From an uncultured Rubrivivax sp. (GTDB lineage Bacteria > Pseudomonadota > Gammaproteobacteria > Burkholderiales > Burkholderiaceae_C): DNA of 12,304 bases. The DNA is taken from positions 1 through 12,304 of the forward strand of contig CALJUI010000441.1 in NCBI GenBank assembly GCA_937975735.1, in the 5' to 3' direction. The notes under the pieces are model-generated. The model was not told the DNA's origin and did not search any database. It saw only the letters and a program-made list of their open reading frames with translations. Both the position numbers and the translations under genes were made by a program. This document shows, in pieces, positions 1 to 6,256 of the stretch (position 1 is its first letter; each line of letters begins with the position of its first letter).

Positions 1-763
1 GGTCGGCGGTGAAGGTGTCCAGGCTCTCGGCGAAGTACACGCGCATGCCGGTGGCGAGCTGCCCGTGCTCGACCAGCGCGCGCTCGACCACGTGCGACAG
101 CGGCAGGTACGACAGCATGCGCGACTCGGCCGTCATCGGGATGCGCCTCAGGCCCGCCGTCACGGCGCCGGCAAAGTTGCCGAAGGTGTGCATCACGCCC
201 TTCGGCGCGCCGGTCGTGCCCGAGGTGTACATGATGGTCGACAGGTCGTCGGCCGGCCGCACGGGCTCGCCGGCCAGCGGCTGCGTCTTGGCGACGATGT
301 CGTCCCAGGCGGTGTCGCTGCGCTTGGCGTCGTCGGGCGACAGCGGATGCGAGACGCAAGGCAGGCCGGCCGGGATGCCGGGCTTCATGTGGTCCCAGCC
401 GTCGAGCTTGCCGACGAACAGCAGCTTGGCGCCGCTGTGCTCGAGGATCTGGCGGATCGTGTTCGGCGCCAGCGTCGGGTACAGCGGCACCGAGACGAAG
501 CCGGCCATCCAGATCGCGAAGTCCGTCATCATCCAGTGCGCGGTGTTCTTCGAGATCAGCGCGACGCGGTCGCCCGGCTCGAAGCCCTGGGCCTGCAGGT
601 AGGCCGCGATCCGCCGCGTCTGGTCCATCACCTGGCGCCAGGTGATGTCGACCACCTGGCCACCGCCGATCGGCTGCGTGAAGGCGACCCGATCCGGCGC
701 CGTCCGCTCCCAGTGGTACAGGCGTTGCAGCGCGAGCGCGTCGTTCGAAACCTTGGTGGCCAT
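1..763 (-). CDS. Long-chain fatty acid--CoA ligase (AMP-forming), 3' end beyond window
   Basis: N-terminal 254 residues of an ANL-superfamily acyl-CoA synthetase of the FAA1/long-chain type. These enzymes activate a fatty acid with ATP to an acyl-AMP and then form the CoA thioester. The ATP-binding P-loop YTSGTTGAPKGV is complete at residues 179-190. The following motif SYLPLSHVVER (218-228) is typical of the long-chain subgroup. The N-terminal segment TWRQVMDQTRRIAAYLQAQG and GDRVALISKNTAHW (64-77) fits the family start. The ATG at 763-761 is the first start in frame and gives the expected N-terminus; I see no clear Shine-Dalgarno sequence before it. The C-terminal adenylation subdomain and its catalytic Lys lie outside the window. 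The gene follows the HDOD gene by 125 bp, so it may have its own promoter. Family assignment is firm; chain-length preference cannot be told. Confidence 0.93.
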   Translation of the reverse strand, partial: MATKVSNDALALQRLYHWERTAPDRVAFTQPIGGGQVVDITWRQVMDQTRRIAAYLQAQGFEPGDRVALISKNTAHWMMTDFAIWMAGFVSVPLYPTLAPNTIRQILEHSGAKLLFVGKLDGWDHMKPGIPAGLPCVSHPLSPDDAKRSDTAWDDIVAKTQPLAGEPVRPADDLSTIMYTSGTTGAPKGVMHTFGNFAGAVTAGLRRIPMTAESRMLSYLPLSHVVERALVEHGQLATGMRVYFAESLDTFTAD

Positions 764-807
764 GGCGGCAAGCCCGGGCGGCGCCGGGCGATCGTTGAAA
801 GAGGGGC

Positions 808-836
808 AGCGTAGCGAAGCGCGGGCCGATCCGAAA
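808..836 (-). promoter_or_regulatory. Weak candidate promoter for the acyl-CoA synthetase gene
   Basis: On the minus strand a TACGCT -10-like box (813-808), followed by GCCCCTC, lies about 45 nt before the ATG. Upstream at 16-17 nt is only a poor -35 (TTCGGA or TTTCGG, 836-830). The -10 context resembles promoters of GC-rich betaproteobacteria, but the match is weak. An alternative is read-through from the HDOD gene. Confidence 0.25.
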
Positions 837-860
837 CCGGGTCAACCAGCAGAGCCGTCA

Positions 861-874
861 CCCCCTTTCGGGGG
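861..874 (-). other. Short GC hairpin with GAAA tetraloop after the HDOD gene
   Basis: Perfect 5-bp inverted repeat ccccc/ggggg around a TTTC loop, which reads as CCCCC-GAAA-GGGGG on the minus strand. It begins 14 nt beyond the HDOD stop codon. A GNRA loop makes it a stable 3'-end structure, but no T-tract follows on either strand, so it is a poor intrinsic terminator. It could protect the 3' end, act in Rho-dependent termination, or be one copy of a dispersed intergenic palindrome. Confidence 0.4.
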
Positions 875-888
875 AGGCGCGACCGGGC

Positions 889-1707
889 TCAGCGCCCGTG
901 GGCCGCGGCCTGCGCGCGCTCTTCCTGGATGCGGCGGCACTCGCGCAGCACCAGCGTCGGCTCGAGTTCGGCCGCCGGGGCGATCTGCAGCACGACCGGC
1001 TCGAGCCGGTCGGGATCGTTCATCAGCACCTGCGCCAGTGCCGACAGCGCGGCCACGCTGGGCCGGCCCAGGCCGGGCGGGAACTCGAGCGTGGCCTGCA
1101 CGTTGACATGGTGGCGCACGCTGGCGACCGCTGCCGGCCCCAGGCCCCAGCTCTCGCACAGCGCCGCGCCCAGCGCATCGTGGCTGACGCCGAAGCCGGC
1201 GTGCTCGAGCGAGCACAGCGCGACGTCATCCTCGGCAGCCCGCAGCATCGACCGGTAGTGGTCCGGGGCGTGGCGGAACAGCACCGCCTTGCCACATTCC
1301 TCGAAGATGCCGGCGGAATGCGCCGCCCAGGCGTCGACGCCCAGCCGCTGCGCCAGCCGGCCCATCAGCATGCCGCGCTCGGCGGCCCGCTGCCAGACCG
1401 GCTCGAGCTCGGCCGCCGGCGGGAACGCCGCGCGCAGGCCCATCTCGAAAGTGATGGCCGCGACCTCGCGCATGCCCAGGTAGGTGATCGCCTGCTGCAC
1501 GCTCTGCACGCGGCCCTTCAGGCCGTAGAGCGAGGAGTTCACCGCCTTCATCACCGCGGCGGCGAGCGCCATGTCGGTCTCGATCAACCGGGCGATCGCG
1601 GGCAGGTCGATGTCGTTCTCGGCCAGCAGCAGGGACAGCTTGACCAGCGCCTCCGGCTGCGACGGGATGTCGATCTCGAGGGTGCGCAGTTCGGCGTCGA
1701 CGGGCAT
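889..1707 (-). CDS. HDOD domain-containing protein
   Basis: 272-residue protein made almost entirely of one HDOD domain (about residues 15-205), the non-catalytic relative of HD phosphohydrolases found in bacterial signalling proteins. The conserved opening is visible: PSQPEALVKLSLLLAENDIDLPAIARLIETD, then AAVMKAVNSSLYG (50-62) and VQSVQQAITYLGMREV (67-82). Where a catalytic HD enzyme would carry a His-Asp metal pair, this protein has FEECGKAVLFRH (135-146), so a metal-dependent phosphodiesterase role is unlikely. No GGDEF, EAL, receiver or membrane segment is fused to it, so its partner must be a separate protein. The ATG at 1707 is the most upstream start in frame; the ribosome site is not obvious. 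The gene sits alone between the terminator at 1798-1831 and the acyl-CoA synthetase gene. Family is certain, role unknown. Confidence 0.88.
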   Translation of the reverse strand: MPVDAELRTLEIDIPSQPEALVKLSLLLAENDIDLPAIARLIETDMALAAAVMKAVNSSLYGLKGRVQSVQQAITYLGMREVAAITFEMGLRAAFPPAAELEPVWQRAAERGMLMGRLAQRLGVDAWAAHSAGIFEECGKAVLFRHAPDHYRSMLRAAEDDVALCSLEHAGFGVSHDALGAALCESWGLGPAAVASVRHHVNVQATLEFPPGLGRPSVAALSALAQVLMNDPDRLEPVVLQIAPAAELEPTLVLRECRRIQEERAQAAAHGR

Positions 1708-1742
1708 GGCGAGGGGCGCGGGGCGGCGGTTCAGGTCCGACG

Positions 1743-1775
1743 ATCGTAGACAGGCGGCGATGGCGCGATCGCCGC
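1743..1775 (-). promoter_or_regulatory. Inverted repeat and candidate -10 box upstream of the HDOD gene
   Basis: A perfect 8-bp inverted repeat, GCGGCGAT (1754-1761) and ATCGCCGC (1768-1775), has a 6-nt centre. On the minus strand it ends just before a TACGAT -10-like box (1748-1743) placed about 35 nt before the HDOD ATG. No good -35 box lies at 16-18 nt. If the -10 is real, the palindrome would occupy the spacer and the -35 position, where a repressor or activator site could lie. It could equally be only an RNA hairpin. Confidence 0.3.
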
Positions 1776-1797
1776 AGAAGCGCCGTCAAAGCCGGGC

Positions 1798-1831
1798 AAA
1801 AAGAAAAGGCGCCTCGGATCCGACGCGCCTT
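1798..1831 (-). terminator. Rho-independent terminator
   Basis: On the minus strand, AAGGCGC (1831-1825) pairs perfectly with GCGCCTT (1812-1806). The inside is extended by TCG/CGA pairs around a GATC loop after one C-C mismatch. The stem runs straight into a T-rich tract, TTCTTTTT (complement of 1798-1805). This is a textbook intrinsic terminator for minus-strand transcription. It ends either read-through from the GMC oxidoreductase gene 150 nt upstream or, more directly, the short transcript predicted from the promoter at 1955-1983. Confidence 0.85.
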
Positions 1832-1948
1832 GTGGTGGGTCTGCGCACCGGGTCGGTGCGCTTCTCACGCATTTGCTGCTTTTCGCCTCAGCTCAGATGT
1901 CTCCTCTGGCTCCCATTCGGCCCGCACCGTGGCGATGCGACCGAGCGT
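1798..1948 (-). ncRNA. Candidate small RNA or attenuated leader (about 150 nt)
   Basis: Between the GMC gene and the HDOD gene a minus-strand unit has both ends marked: a sigma70-like promoter that would start RNA near 1948, and the intrinsic terminator at 1798-1831. Inside, a second perfect hairpin has 7-bp arms (1855-1861 and 1843-1849 in minus reading order) and a GACCC loop. A further small hairpin, CAGA-GGAGACA-UCUG, presents a GGAG-containing loop. The heptamer CGGTGCG occurs twice on the minus strand (1929-1923 and in the downstream arm), so the arm CGCACCG could pair with either copy. No convincing protein is encoded: only tiny frames of 20 codons (GTG start, ending at 1865) and 28 codons (ATG, running through the terminator). 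I do not recognise a known RNA family. It could be an independent sRNA, an attenuator of the HDOD gene, or merely a structured 3' UTR. Confidence 0.45.
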
Positions 1949-1954
1949 GACGCG

Positions 1955-1983
1955 AATGTAGGGAGGGCCCAGGGCCTTGTCAC
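1955..1983 (-). promoter_or_regulatory. Sigma70-like promoter overlapping the GMC gene stop codon
   Basis: On the minus strand GTGACA (1983-1978; five of six match TTGACA) is followed after exactly 17 nt by TACATT (1960-1955; four of six match TATAAT), then CGCGTCA. The -35 box contains the TGA stop of the GMC oxidoreductase gene. Predicted start is A at about 1948. Spacing and both boxes are better than any other promoter candidate in this window, but no expression data support it. Confidence 0.5.
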
Positions 1984-3614
1984 CCGGGATTTCCCCGGTC
2001 GGCGCCGGCCACCGGCCCGCGCATCCACTCGGCGGCGCGCTCGGCGATCATTAACGTCGGCGCGTTCGTGTTGCCGCTGGTGATCGACGGCATCACGCTG
2101 GCATCGACGACGCGCAGCCCGGCCACGCCGCGCACGCGAAGCTGCGGGTCGACGACCGCATCGCCATCGTCGGCGCGGCCCATCCGGCAGGTGCCCACCG
2201 GGTGGAAGATCGTGGTGCCGATGTCGCCGGCGAGCTTGGCAAGGTCCTCGTCGCTCTCGAACTGCACGCCGGGCTTGATCTCCATGGGCCGGTAGCGGGC
2301 CAGGGCCGGCATCGACGCGATATGCCGCGTCAGGCGCAGCGACTCGGCGGCCACCAGCCGGTCTTCCGGCGTCGACAGGTAGTTGGCGAGGATGCTCGGT
2401 GCGTCCTCGGGCCGCGGCGTGCGGATGCGGACGTGCCCGCGCGAAGTCGGGTTCAGGTTGCAGACGCTGGCGGTGAACGCGTTGAACGCGTGCAGCGGAT
2501 CGCCGAACGCGTCCAGCGACAACGGCTGAACGTGGTACTCGACGTTCGGCCAGCGCCGGTCCGGCGACGAGCGCGTGAAGCAGCCGAGCTGCGACGGCGC
2601 CATGCTCATCGGCCCGCTGCGCGACGTCAGGTACTGCCAGCCGATGCGCGCCTTGCCGAGCCAGGAGTTGGCCATCGTGTTCAGTGTCGGCACGCCCTCG
2701 ACGCCGAACACCGCGCGGATCTGCAGATGGTCCTGCAGGTTGGCGCCGACGCCGGGCAGGTCGTGCCGCACCGGCACGCCGAGCAACTGCAGCCACCCGC
2801 CCGGGCCGATGCCCGAGAGCTGCAGGATCTGCGGCGTGCCGATCGCCCCGGCGCACAGCACGACTTCGCGCGTGGCCAGGAAACGCCGGGGCTGGCCGCG
2901 GTCGACCCCCTCGACGCCGGTCGCGCGCAGTGGCGACCCGTCCAGGATCAGCCGGTTCACGCGCACGTCGGGCAGCACGGTCAGGTTCGGCCGGCGCAGG
3001 ACCGGCCGCAGGAAGGCCTTCGTGGCGTTCCAGCGGATGCCGCGTTTCTGGTTGACCTCGAAGTAGCCGACGCCTTCGTTGTCGCCGCGGTTGAAGTCCT
3101 CGGTGGCCGGGATGCCGGCTTCGACCGCGGCCCGCGCGAACGCGTCGAGGATCTCCCAGGACAGACGCTGGCGCTCGACGCGCCACTCCGCGCCGGCGCC
3201 GTGCACCGGGTCGGCGCCGCGCCAGTGGTCCTCGTGGCGCGTGAAGTAGGGCAGGCAGGCGTCCCAGCGCCAGCCCGGCTCGCCCGTGACCTCGGCCCAG
3301 CCGTCGTAGTCGCGCGCCTGGCCGCGCATGTAGATCATGCCGTTGATGCTGGAGCTGCCGCCCAGCACCTTGCCGCGGGGGTAGCGCAGCGAGCGGCCGT
3401 TCAGGCCGGGGTCGGGGTCGGTCGCGTACAGCCAGTCGGTGCGCGGGTTGCCGATGCAGTACAGGTAGCCGACCGGGATGTGGATCCAGTGGTAGTTGTC
3501 GTTGCCGCCGGCCTCGAGCAGCAGCACCCGCACGGCCGGGTCAGCGCTGAGCCGGTTCGCGAGCAGGCAGCCGGCGGTGCCGGCGCCGACGATGACGTAG
3601 TCGAAGGAGCTCAT
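1980..3614 (-). CDS. GMC family oxidoreductase (choline dehydrogenase-like)
   Basis: 544-residue FAD-dependent alcohol oxidoreductase. The dinucleotide-binding motif DYVIVGAGTAGCLLANRLS is at residues 5-23, with the acidic residue of LLLEAGG at 34. GMC signature 1 is YPRGKVLGGSSSINGM (78-93). Signature 2 is GAIGTPQILQLSGIGP (256-271). The C-terminal catalytic region holds HPVGTCRMG with His471 and GNTNAPT with Asn515/Asn517, the expected His-Asn pair. Length is normal for the family (about 530-560). No signal peptide is seen, so it is probably cytoplasmic, passing electrons from an alcohol or polyol to the respiratory chain or oxygen; the substrate cannot be read from sequence. The frame stays open 105 codons upstream, but ATG 3614 starts the canonical N-terminus and overlaps the upstream stop codon as ATGA, indicating translational coupling. 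Last gene of the operon. Confidence 0.93.
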   Translation of the reverse strand: MSSFDYVIVGAGTAGCLLANRLSADPAVRVLLLEAGGNDNYHWIHIPVGYLYCIGNPRTDWLYATDPDPGLNGRSLRYPRGKVLGGSSSINGMIYMRGQARDYDGWAEVTGEPGWRWDACLPYFTRHEDHWRGADPVHGAGAEWRVERQRLSWEILDAFARAAVEAGIPATEDFNRGDNEGVGYFEVNQKRGIRWNATKAFLRPVLRRPNLTVLPDVRVNRLILDGSPLRATGVEGVDRGQPRRFLATREVVLCAGAIGTPQILQLSGIGPGGWLQLLGVPVRHDLPGVGANLQDHLQIRAVFGVEGVPTLNTMANSWLGKARIGWQYLTSRSGPMSMAPSQLGCFTRSSPDRRWPNVEYHVQPLSLDAFGDPLHAFNAFTASVCNLNPTSRGHVRIRTPRPEDAPSILANYLSTPEDRLVAAESLRLTRHIASMPALARYRPMEIKPGVQFESDEDLAKLAGDIGTTIFHPVGTCRMGRADDGDAVVDPQLRVRGVAGLRVVDASVMPSITSGNTNAPTLMIAERAAEWMRGPVAGADRGNPG

Positions 3615-4642
3615 TCGTGCCACCCCATGGCCAGCCGTTGCACGATCGCCGCGGCGCTGCCGGGCCGGGCCAGCGGCGTCGCCTGGCCGGCCCACAGCGA
3701 CAGCGCATCGGCACGGCCGGCCTTGGCCGAGGCCTGGCGCAGCGGTCGCGTCAGCGCGTTCGGGATCGGGAAGTCGGGCAGCTCGCCGCGCTCGACCAAC
3801 GGCGCCAGCGCCTGCGTGTAGCGGTTGGCCAGGCCGCGCGCCCAGCGGCCGGAGAAGGCCTTGGTCAGCACCGTCTGGTGGTCCTGCGCCCGCATCAGCG
3901 CGCTGCGGTAGGCGCTGGACAGCGGGCATTCGTCGGCGAGCAGGAAGGCGCTGCCGATCGCCACCGCCGACGCGCCGAGCGCCTGCGACGCGGCCACCCC
4001 GCGCGCATCGGCGATGCCGCCGGCGGCGATCACCGGCAGCCCGATCGCGTCGACGACCTGCGGCACCAGTGCCATCGTGCCGACCAGGCCTTCGTCGCGC
4101 GCGCCGAGGAAGCTGCCACGGTGCGCGCCGGCTTCCGCGCCCTGAGCGATCACCGCATCGACGCCGCTGGCCGCCAGCTGCCTGGCCTCGCGCACCTGGG
4201 TCGCGGTGCCGACCACGACCGCGCCGCGCGCGTGCAGCGCGGCGACCCGGCCCGCCCCCGGGTCGCCGAACGTGAAGCCGATCACCGGCACCGACCGGTC
4301 GATCAGCACCGCCAGCTGCGCCTCGAAGTCCTCCTCGAAGCGCTCGGGCAGTGCCGGCGGCGGCTGCCCGAGCTCGGTGTGGAACGGCGCGAGCGCGGCC
4401 AGGAAGGCGGCTTCGCGCGCGTCGTCGCGCTGCCAGTCCTGCGGGCAGAACAGGTTGACGCCGAACGGGCGCCCGGTGCGCGCGCGGATCTGGTCGATGA
4501 CCTCGGCCAGCCGCGCCGGCGCCAGGTAGGCGCCGCCGAGCCAGCCGAATCCGCCCGCTTCGGCGACCGCCGCGACCAGCGGCGCGCAGGCCGCCTCGCC
4601 GCCCATCGGCGCGAGCCAGATCGGCGTCGACCAGGGCCTCAT
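3611..4642 (-). CDS. Nitronate monooxygenase-like FMN protein (2-nitropropane dioxygenase family)
   Basis: 343-residue TIM-barrel flavoprotein. Family motifs are visible: APMGGEAACAPLVAAVAEAGGFGWLGG near the N-terminus (11-37), GVNLF (61-65), GTATQVREA (145-153), AQGAEAGAHRG (166-176) with the catalytic-type His174, PVIAAGGIAD (203-212) for phosphate binding of FMN, and GASAVAIGSAFLLADE (223-238). Nitronate monooxygenases oxidise alkyl nitronates such as propionate-3-nitronate to carbonyl compounds and nitrite. The same fold includes FabK-type enoyl reductases, so the reaction is not certain. ATG 4642 overlaps the MarC stop as ATGA and is preceded by GAGGA at 7 nt. Its own stop overlaps the GMC start in the same way. 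Confidence 0.9.
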   Translation of the reverse strand: MRPWSTPIWLAPMGGEAACAPLVAAVAEAGGFGWLGGAYLAPARLAEVIDQIRARTGRPFGVNLFCPQDWQRDDAREAAFLAALAPFHTELGQPPPALPERFEEDFEAQLAVLIDRSVPVIGFTFGDPGAGRVAALHARGAVVVGTATQVREARQLAASGVDAVIAQGAEAGAHRGSFLGARDEGLVGTMALVPQVVDAIGLPVIAAGGIADARGVAASQALGASAVAIGSAFLLADECPLSSAYRSALMRAQDHQTVLTKAFSGRWARGLANRYTQALAPLVERGELPDFPIPNALTRPLRQASAKAGRADALSLWAGQATPLARPGSAAAIVQRLAMGWHE

Positions 4643-5280
4643 GGCCGGATCCTCGAGCCGAGCACCGGGAACAGCTGGGTCAGGCCGTCGGCCATGATCT
4701 CGACCGCCAGCGCGGCGAGGATCAGCCCCATCAGCCGCGTCATCACGTTGATGCCGGTGCGCCCGAGCAGCTTGGCGATGCGGCCGCTGGCGGTGAAGGC
4801 GGCGAAGGTGACGGCGCCGACGACGACGCCGTAGCCGACCAGCACCCCCTGCTCCCACCAGTGCTGGCTGCGCTGCGAGTAGATGACCATCGTCGAGATC
4901 GTCGCCGGGCCGGTCAGCAGCGGGATGGTCAGCGGCACGACGGCGATGCTGGCGCCGGCGTCGACCTTCTCCTCGCCCTCGCGGACGTCGGTCGGCGTCG
5001 ACTCGGCCTGCTGCGCCGACAGCATCTGCAGCGCACTGATCAACAGCAGCGTGCCGCCGCCGACCTGGAACGAGGCGATCGAGATGCCGAAGAACTCGAT
5101 GATCTTCAGCCCCGCCAGCGCGCTGACCGACACCACCAGGAAGGCCGAGAACGCGGCGATGCGGACCGTGCGCCGCCGCTGCAGGCGGTTGAAGTTCTGC
5201 GTGAAGTGGATGAAGAAGGGCACCACGCCGATCGGGTTGACGATCGCCAGCAGCGCGATCAGCGGCTTGAGCAGGTCCAT
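4639..5280 (-). CDS. MarC family integral membrane protein
   Basis: 213-residue protein of the MarC/YchE/YhgN family with the usual six hydrophobic segments: about 5-25, 41-62, 68-88, 112-133, 144-165 and 180-203. Conserved signatures are NPIGVVPFF (15-23), QVGGGTLLLISALQM (72-86), VVPLTIPLLTGPATIST (114-130) and RLMGLILAALAVEIMADGL (182-200). A charged loop of about 20 residues (90-110) separates the two halves. Members have been suggested to be amino-acid or drug transporters, but the function is not established; the old link of MarC with multiple antibiotic resistance was not upheld. Start ATG 5280 has AGGA (5291-5288) at 7 nt, inside the end of the upstream gene, whose stop is 4 nt away. 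Confidence 0.92.
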   Translation of the reverse strand: MDLLKPLIALLAIVNPIGVVPFFIHFTQNFNRLQRRRTVRIAAFSAFLVVSVSALAGLKIIEFFGISIASFQVGGGTLLLISALQMLSAQQAESTPTDVREGEEKVDAGASIAVVPLTIPLLTGPATISTMVIYSQRSQHWWEQGVLVGYGVVVGAVTFAAFTASGRIAKLLGRTGINVMTRLMGLILAALAVEIMADGLTQLFPVLGSRIRP

Positions 5281-5284
5281 GGCG

Positions 5285-6061
5285 TCATCCTACGTCGGCG
5301 ACGAGCCGACGCAGGTAGCGCAGGCCGGCGGCGGCGCGCGGGCCGTACCAGCTCAGCAGCTCGCCGTCGACCAGTCGCACCCGCGCCTGCGGGCAGCACG
5401 CCTGCGCCGCCGCCCGGTGGCGAGCGCGGAAACGGTAGGGCTCGCTCGACAGCAGCACCTCGCGGATGTCGGGCAGCCAGCCTTCGTCGCCGGCCAGCGA
5501 CGGATAGCGCGCGGCGCCGGCGGCGCCGCCTTCGACGGGCGGCCAGCTCATCCAGCCGACGGTCGCCAGCAGGCGCGAGATGTATGTGTCGCGCGCCACC
5601 GTCATCCATGGATCCTTCCAGATCAGGTAGAGCACCGGCACCGGCGGCCCGGCGCGGGTCGCCTCGAGCTCGGCGCGCAGCTCGGCCGCCAGCGCCGCCG
5701 CGGCGGCGCGCACGCCGGGCTGGTCGCCGAAGCGGTCGGCGAGCTGCCCGAACAGCGCCAGGTTGTCCTGCGGCGCGCAGGGGTGGGTGATCACCAGCTC
5801 GATGCCGGCGGCAGCCAACGCGTCGGCGGTCTCGCGCCGGTTCTCGTCGACGTTGACGACCACGTGCGTCGGCGCCAGCCGCAGCAGCTTGGGCAGGTTC
5901 ACGTCCTTCGTGCCGCCGACCTTGGGCACGCCGCGCAGCGCCTCCGCCGGGTGCACGCAGAAACCGGTTCGCGCGACCAGGCAGGGCCCGAGCCCGAGCG
6001 CCACCAGCAGCTCGGTGACGCTCGGCACGAGGCTGGCGATGCGCGGTGGCGACGTCGTCAC
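5285..6061 (-). CDS. BtuF-like helical-backbone metal/cobalamin-binding protein without signal peptide
   Basis: About 258 residues related to periplasmic-binding proteins of the BtuF/FhuD type (two lobes joined by a rigid helix). Diagnostic stretches are RIASLVPSVTELLVALGLG (7-25), ARTGFCVHP (30-38), VPKVGGTKDVNL (45-56), APTHVVVNVDENRRE (63-77), YLIWKDPWMTVARDTYISR (145-163), LLSSEPYRFRARH (203-215) and a C-terminal VRLVDGELLSWYG (228-240). Such proteins normally carry cobalamin, haem or siderophores to an ABC importer, but no signal peptide appears with any start and no btuCD is nearby. The start is uncertain: GTG 6061 has GGAGGG (6069-6064) very close, TTG 6094 has AAGGA at 9 nt, and ATG 6145 would add 28 residues and run into the divergent promoter. 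First gene of the operon with MarC. Confidence 0.85.
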   Translation of the reverse strand: MTTSPPRIASLVPSVTELLVALGLGPCLVARTGFCVHPAEALRGVPKVGGTKDVNLPKLLRLAPTHVVVNVDENRRETADALAAAGIELVITHPCAPQDNLALFGQLADRFGDQPGVRAAAAALAAELRAELEATRAGPPVPVLYLIWKDPWMTVARDTYISRLLATVGWMSWPPVEGGAAGAARYPSLAGDEGWLPDIREVLLSSEPYRFRARHRAAAQACCPQARVRLVDGELLSWYGPRAAAGLRYLRRLVADVG

Positions 6062-6118
6062 CGCCCTCCGATCGGGTTTACCCCTGGGCGACAAAACAAC
6101 AATTCCTTCTTGACACCT

Positions 6119-6256
6119 TTGCGGCATGTGCGTAAGCGGACCCATAATGGGGAGTCTGTGTCTGGATGCCGCGCCTTTCGCGTGTTTCTGCCTGAATAGG
6201 TCTCGCAGGGTTCAAGCTCCACATGGTTTTCGGGTTTCATTGAAAAGGGCTTTCCT
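6119..6256 (+). promoter_or_regulatory. Promoter and long leader of the RNA-binding protein gene
   Basis: A CATAAT -10 box (6143-6148) lies 18 nt after TTGCGG (6119-6124). Transcription from it would begin near 6155 and leave a leader of about 100 nt before the GTG start. Long leaders are common in cold-induced genes, where they affect translation. The leader is less GC-rich than its neighbours (TTTTCGGGTTTCATTG near 6225-6241). A perfect TTGACA occurs at 6110-6115, but the best hexamer 17 nt on is only TAAGCG. The ribosome site AAAAGGG is at 6243-6249. The same 195-bp gap must carry the divergent promoter of the BtuF-like operon. Confidence 0.4.

Noticed and set aside
1865..1927. Small 20-codon frame with GTG start in the candidate RNA (minus strand)
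   Set aside because: No Shine-Dalgarno and no recognisable sequence; too short to support as a gene, though a leader peptide cannot be excluded.
2202..3821. 539-codon plus-strand open frame opposite the GMC and nitronate monooxygenase genes
   Set aside because: Arg/Ala/Val/Gln-rich translation without domain motifs; it spans the junction of two well-supported minus-strand genes and is a GC-driven shadow.
3615..3929. 105-codon upstream extension of the GMC oxidoreductase
   Set aside because: It lies inside the nitronate monooxygenase gene; the canonical FAD-binding N-terminus starts at ATG 3614, which overlaps the preceding stop.
6110..6115. Perfect TTGACA as -35 of the RNA-binding protein gene
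   Set aside because: The hexamer at the right spacing is only TAAGCG, and the better CATAAT is 27 nt away; kept as an alternative but not called.
4883..6199. 438-codon plus-strand open frame opposite MarC and the BtuF-like gene
   Set aside because: Low-complexity composition and no motif; opposite strand to two clear family members.
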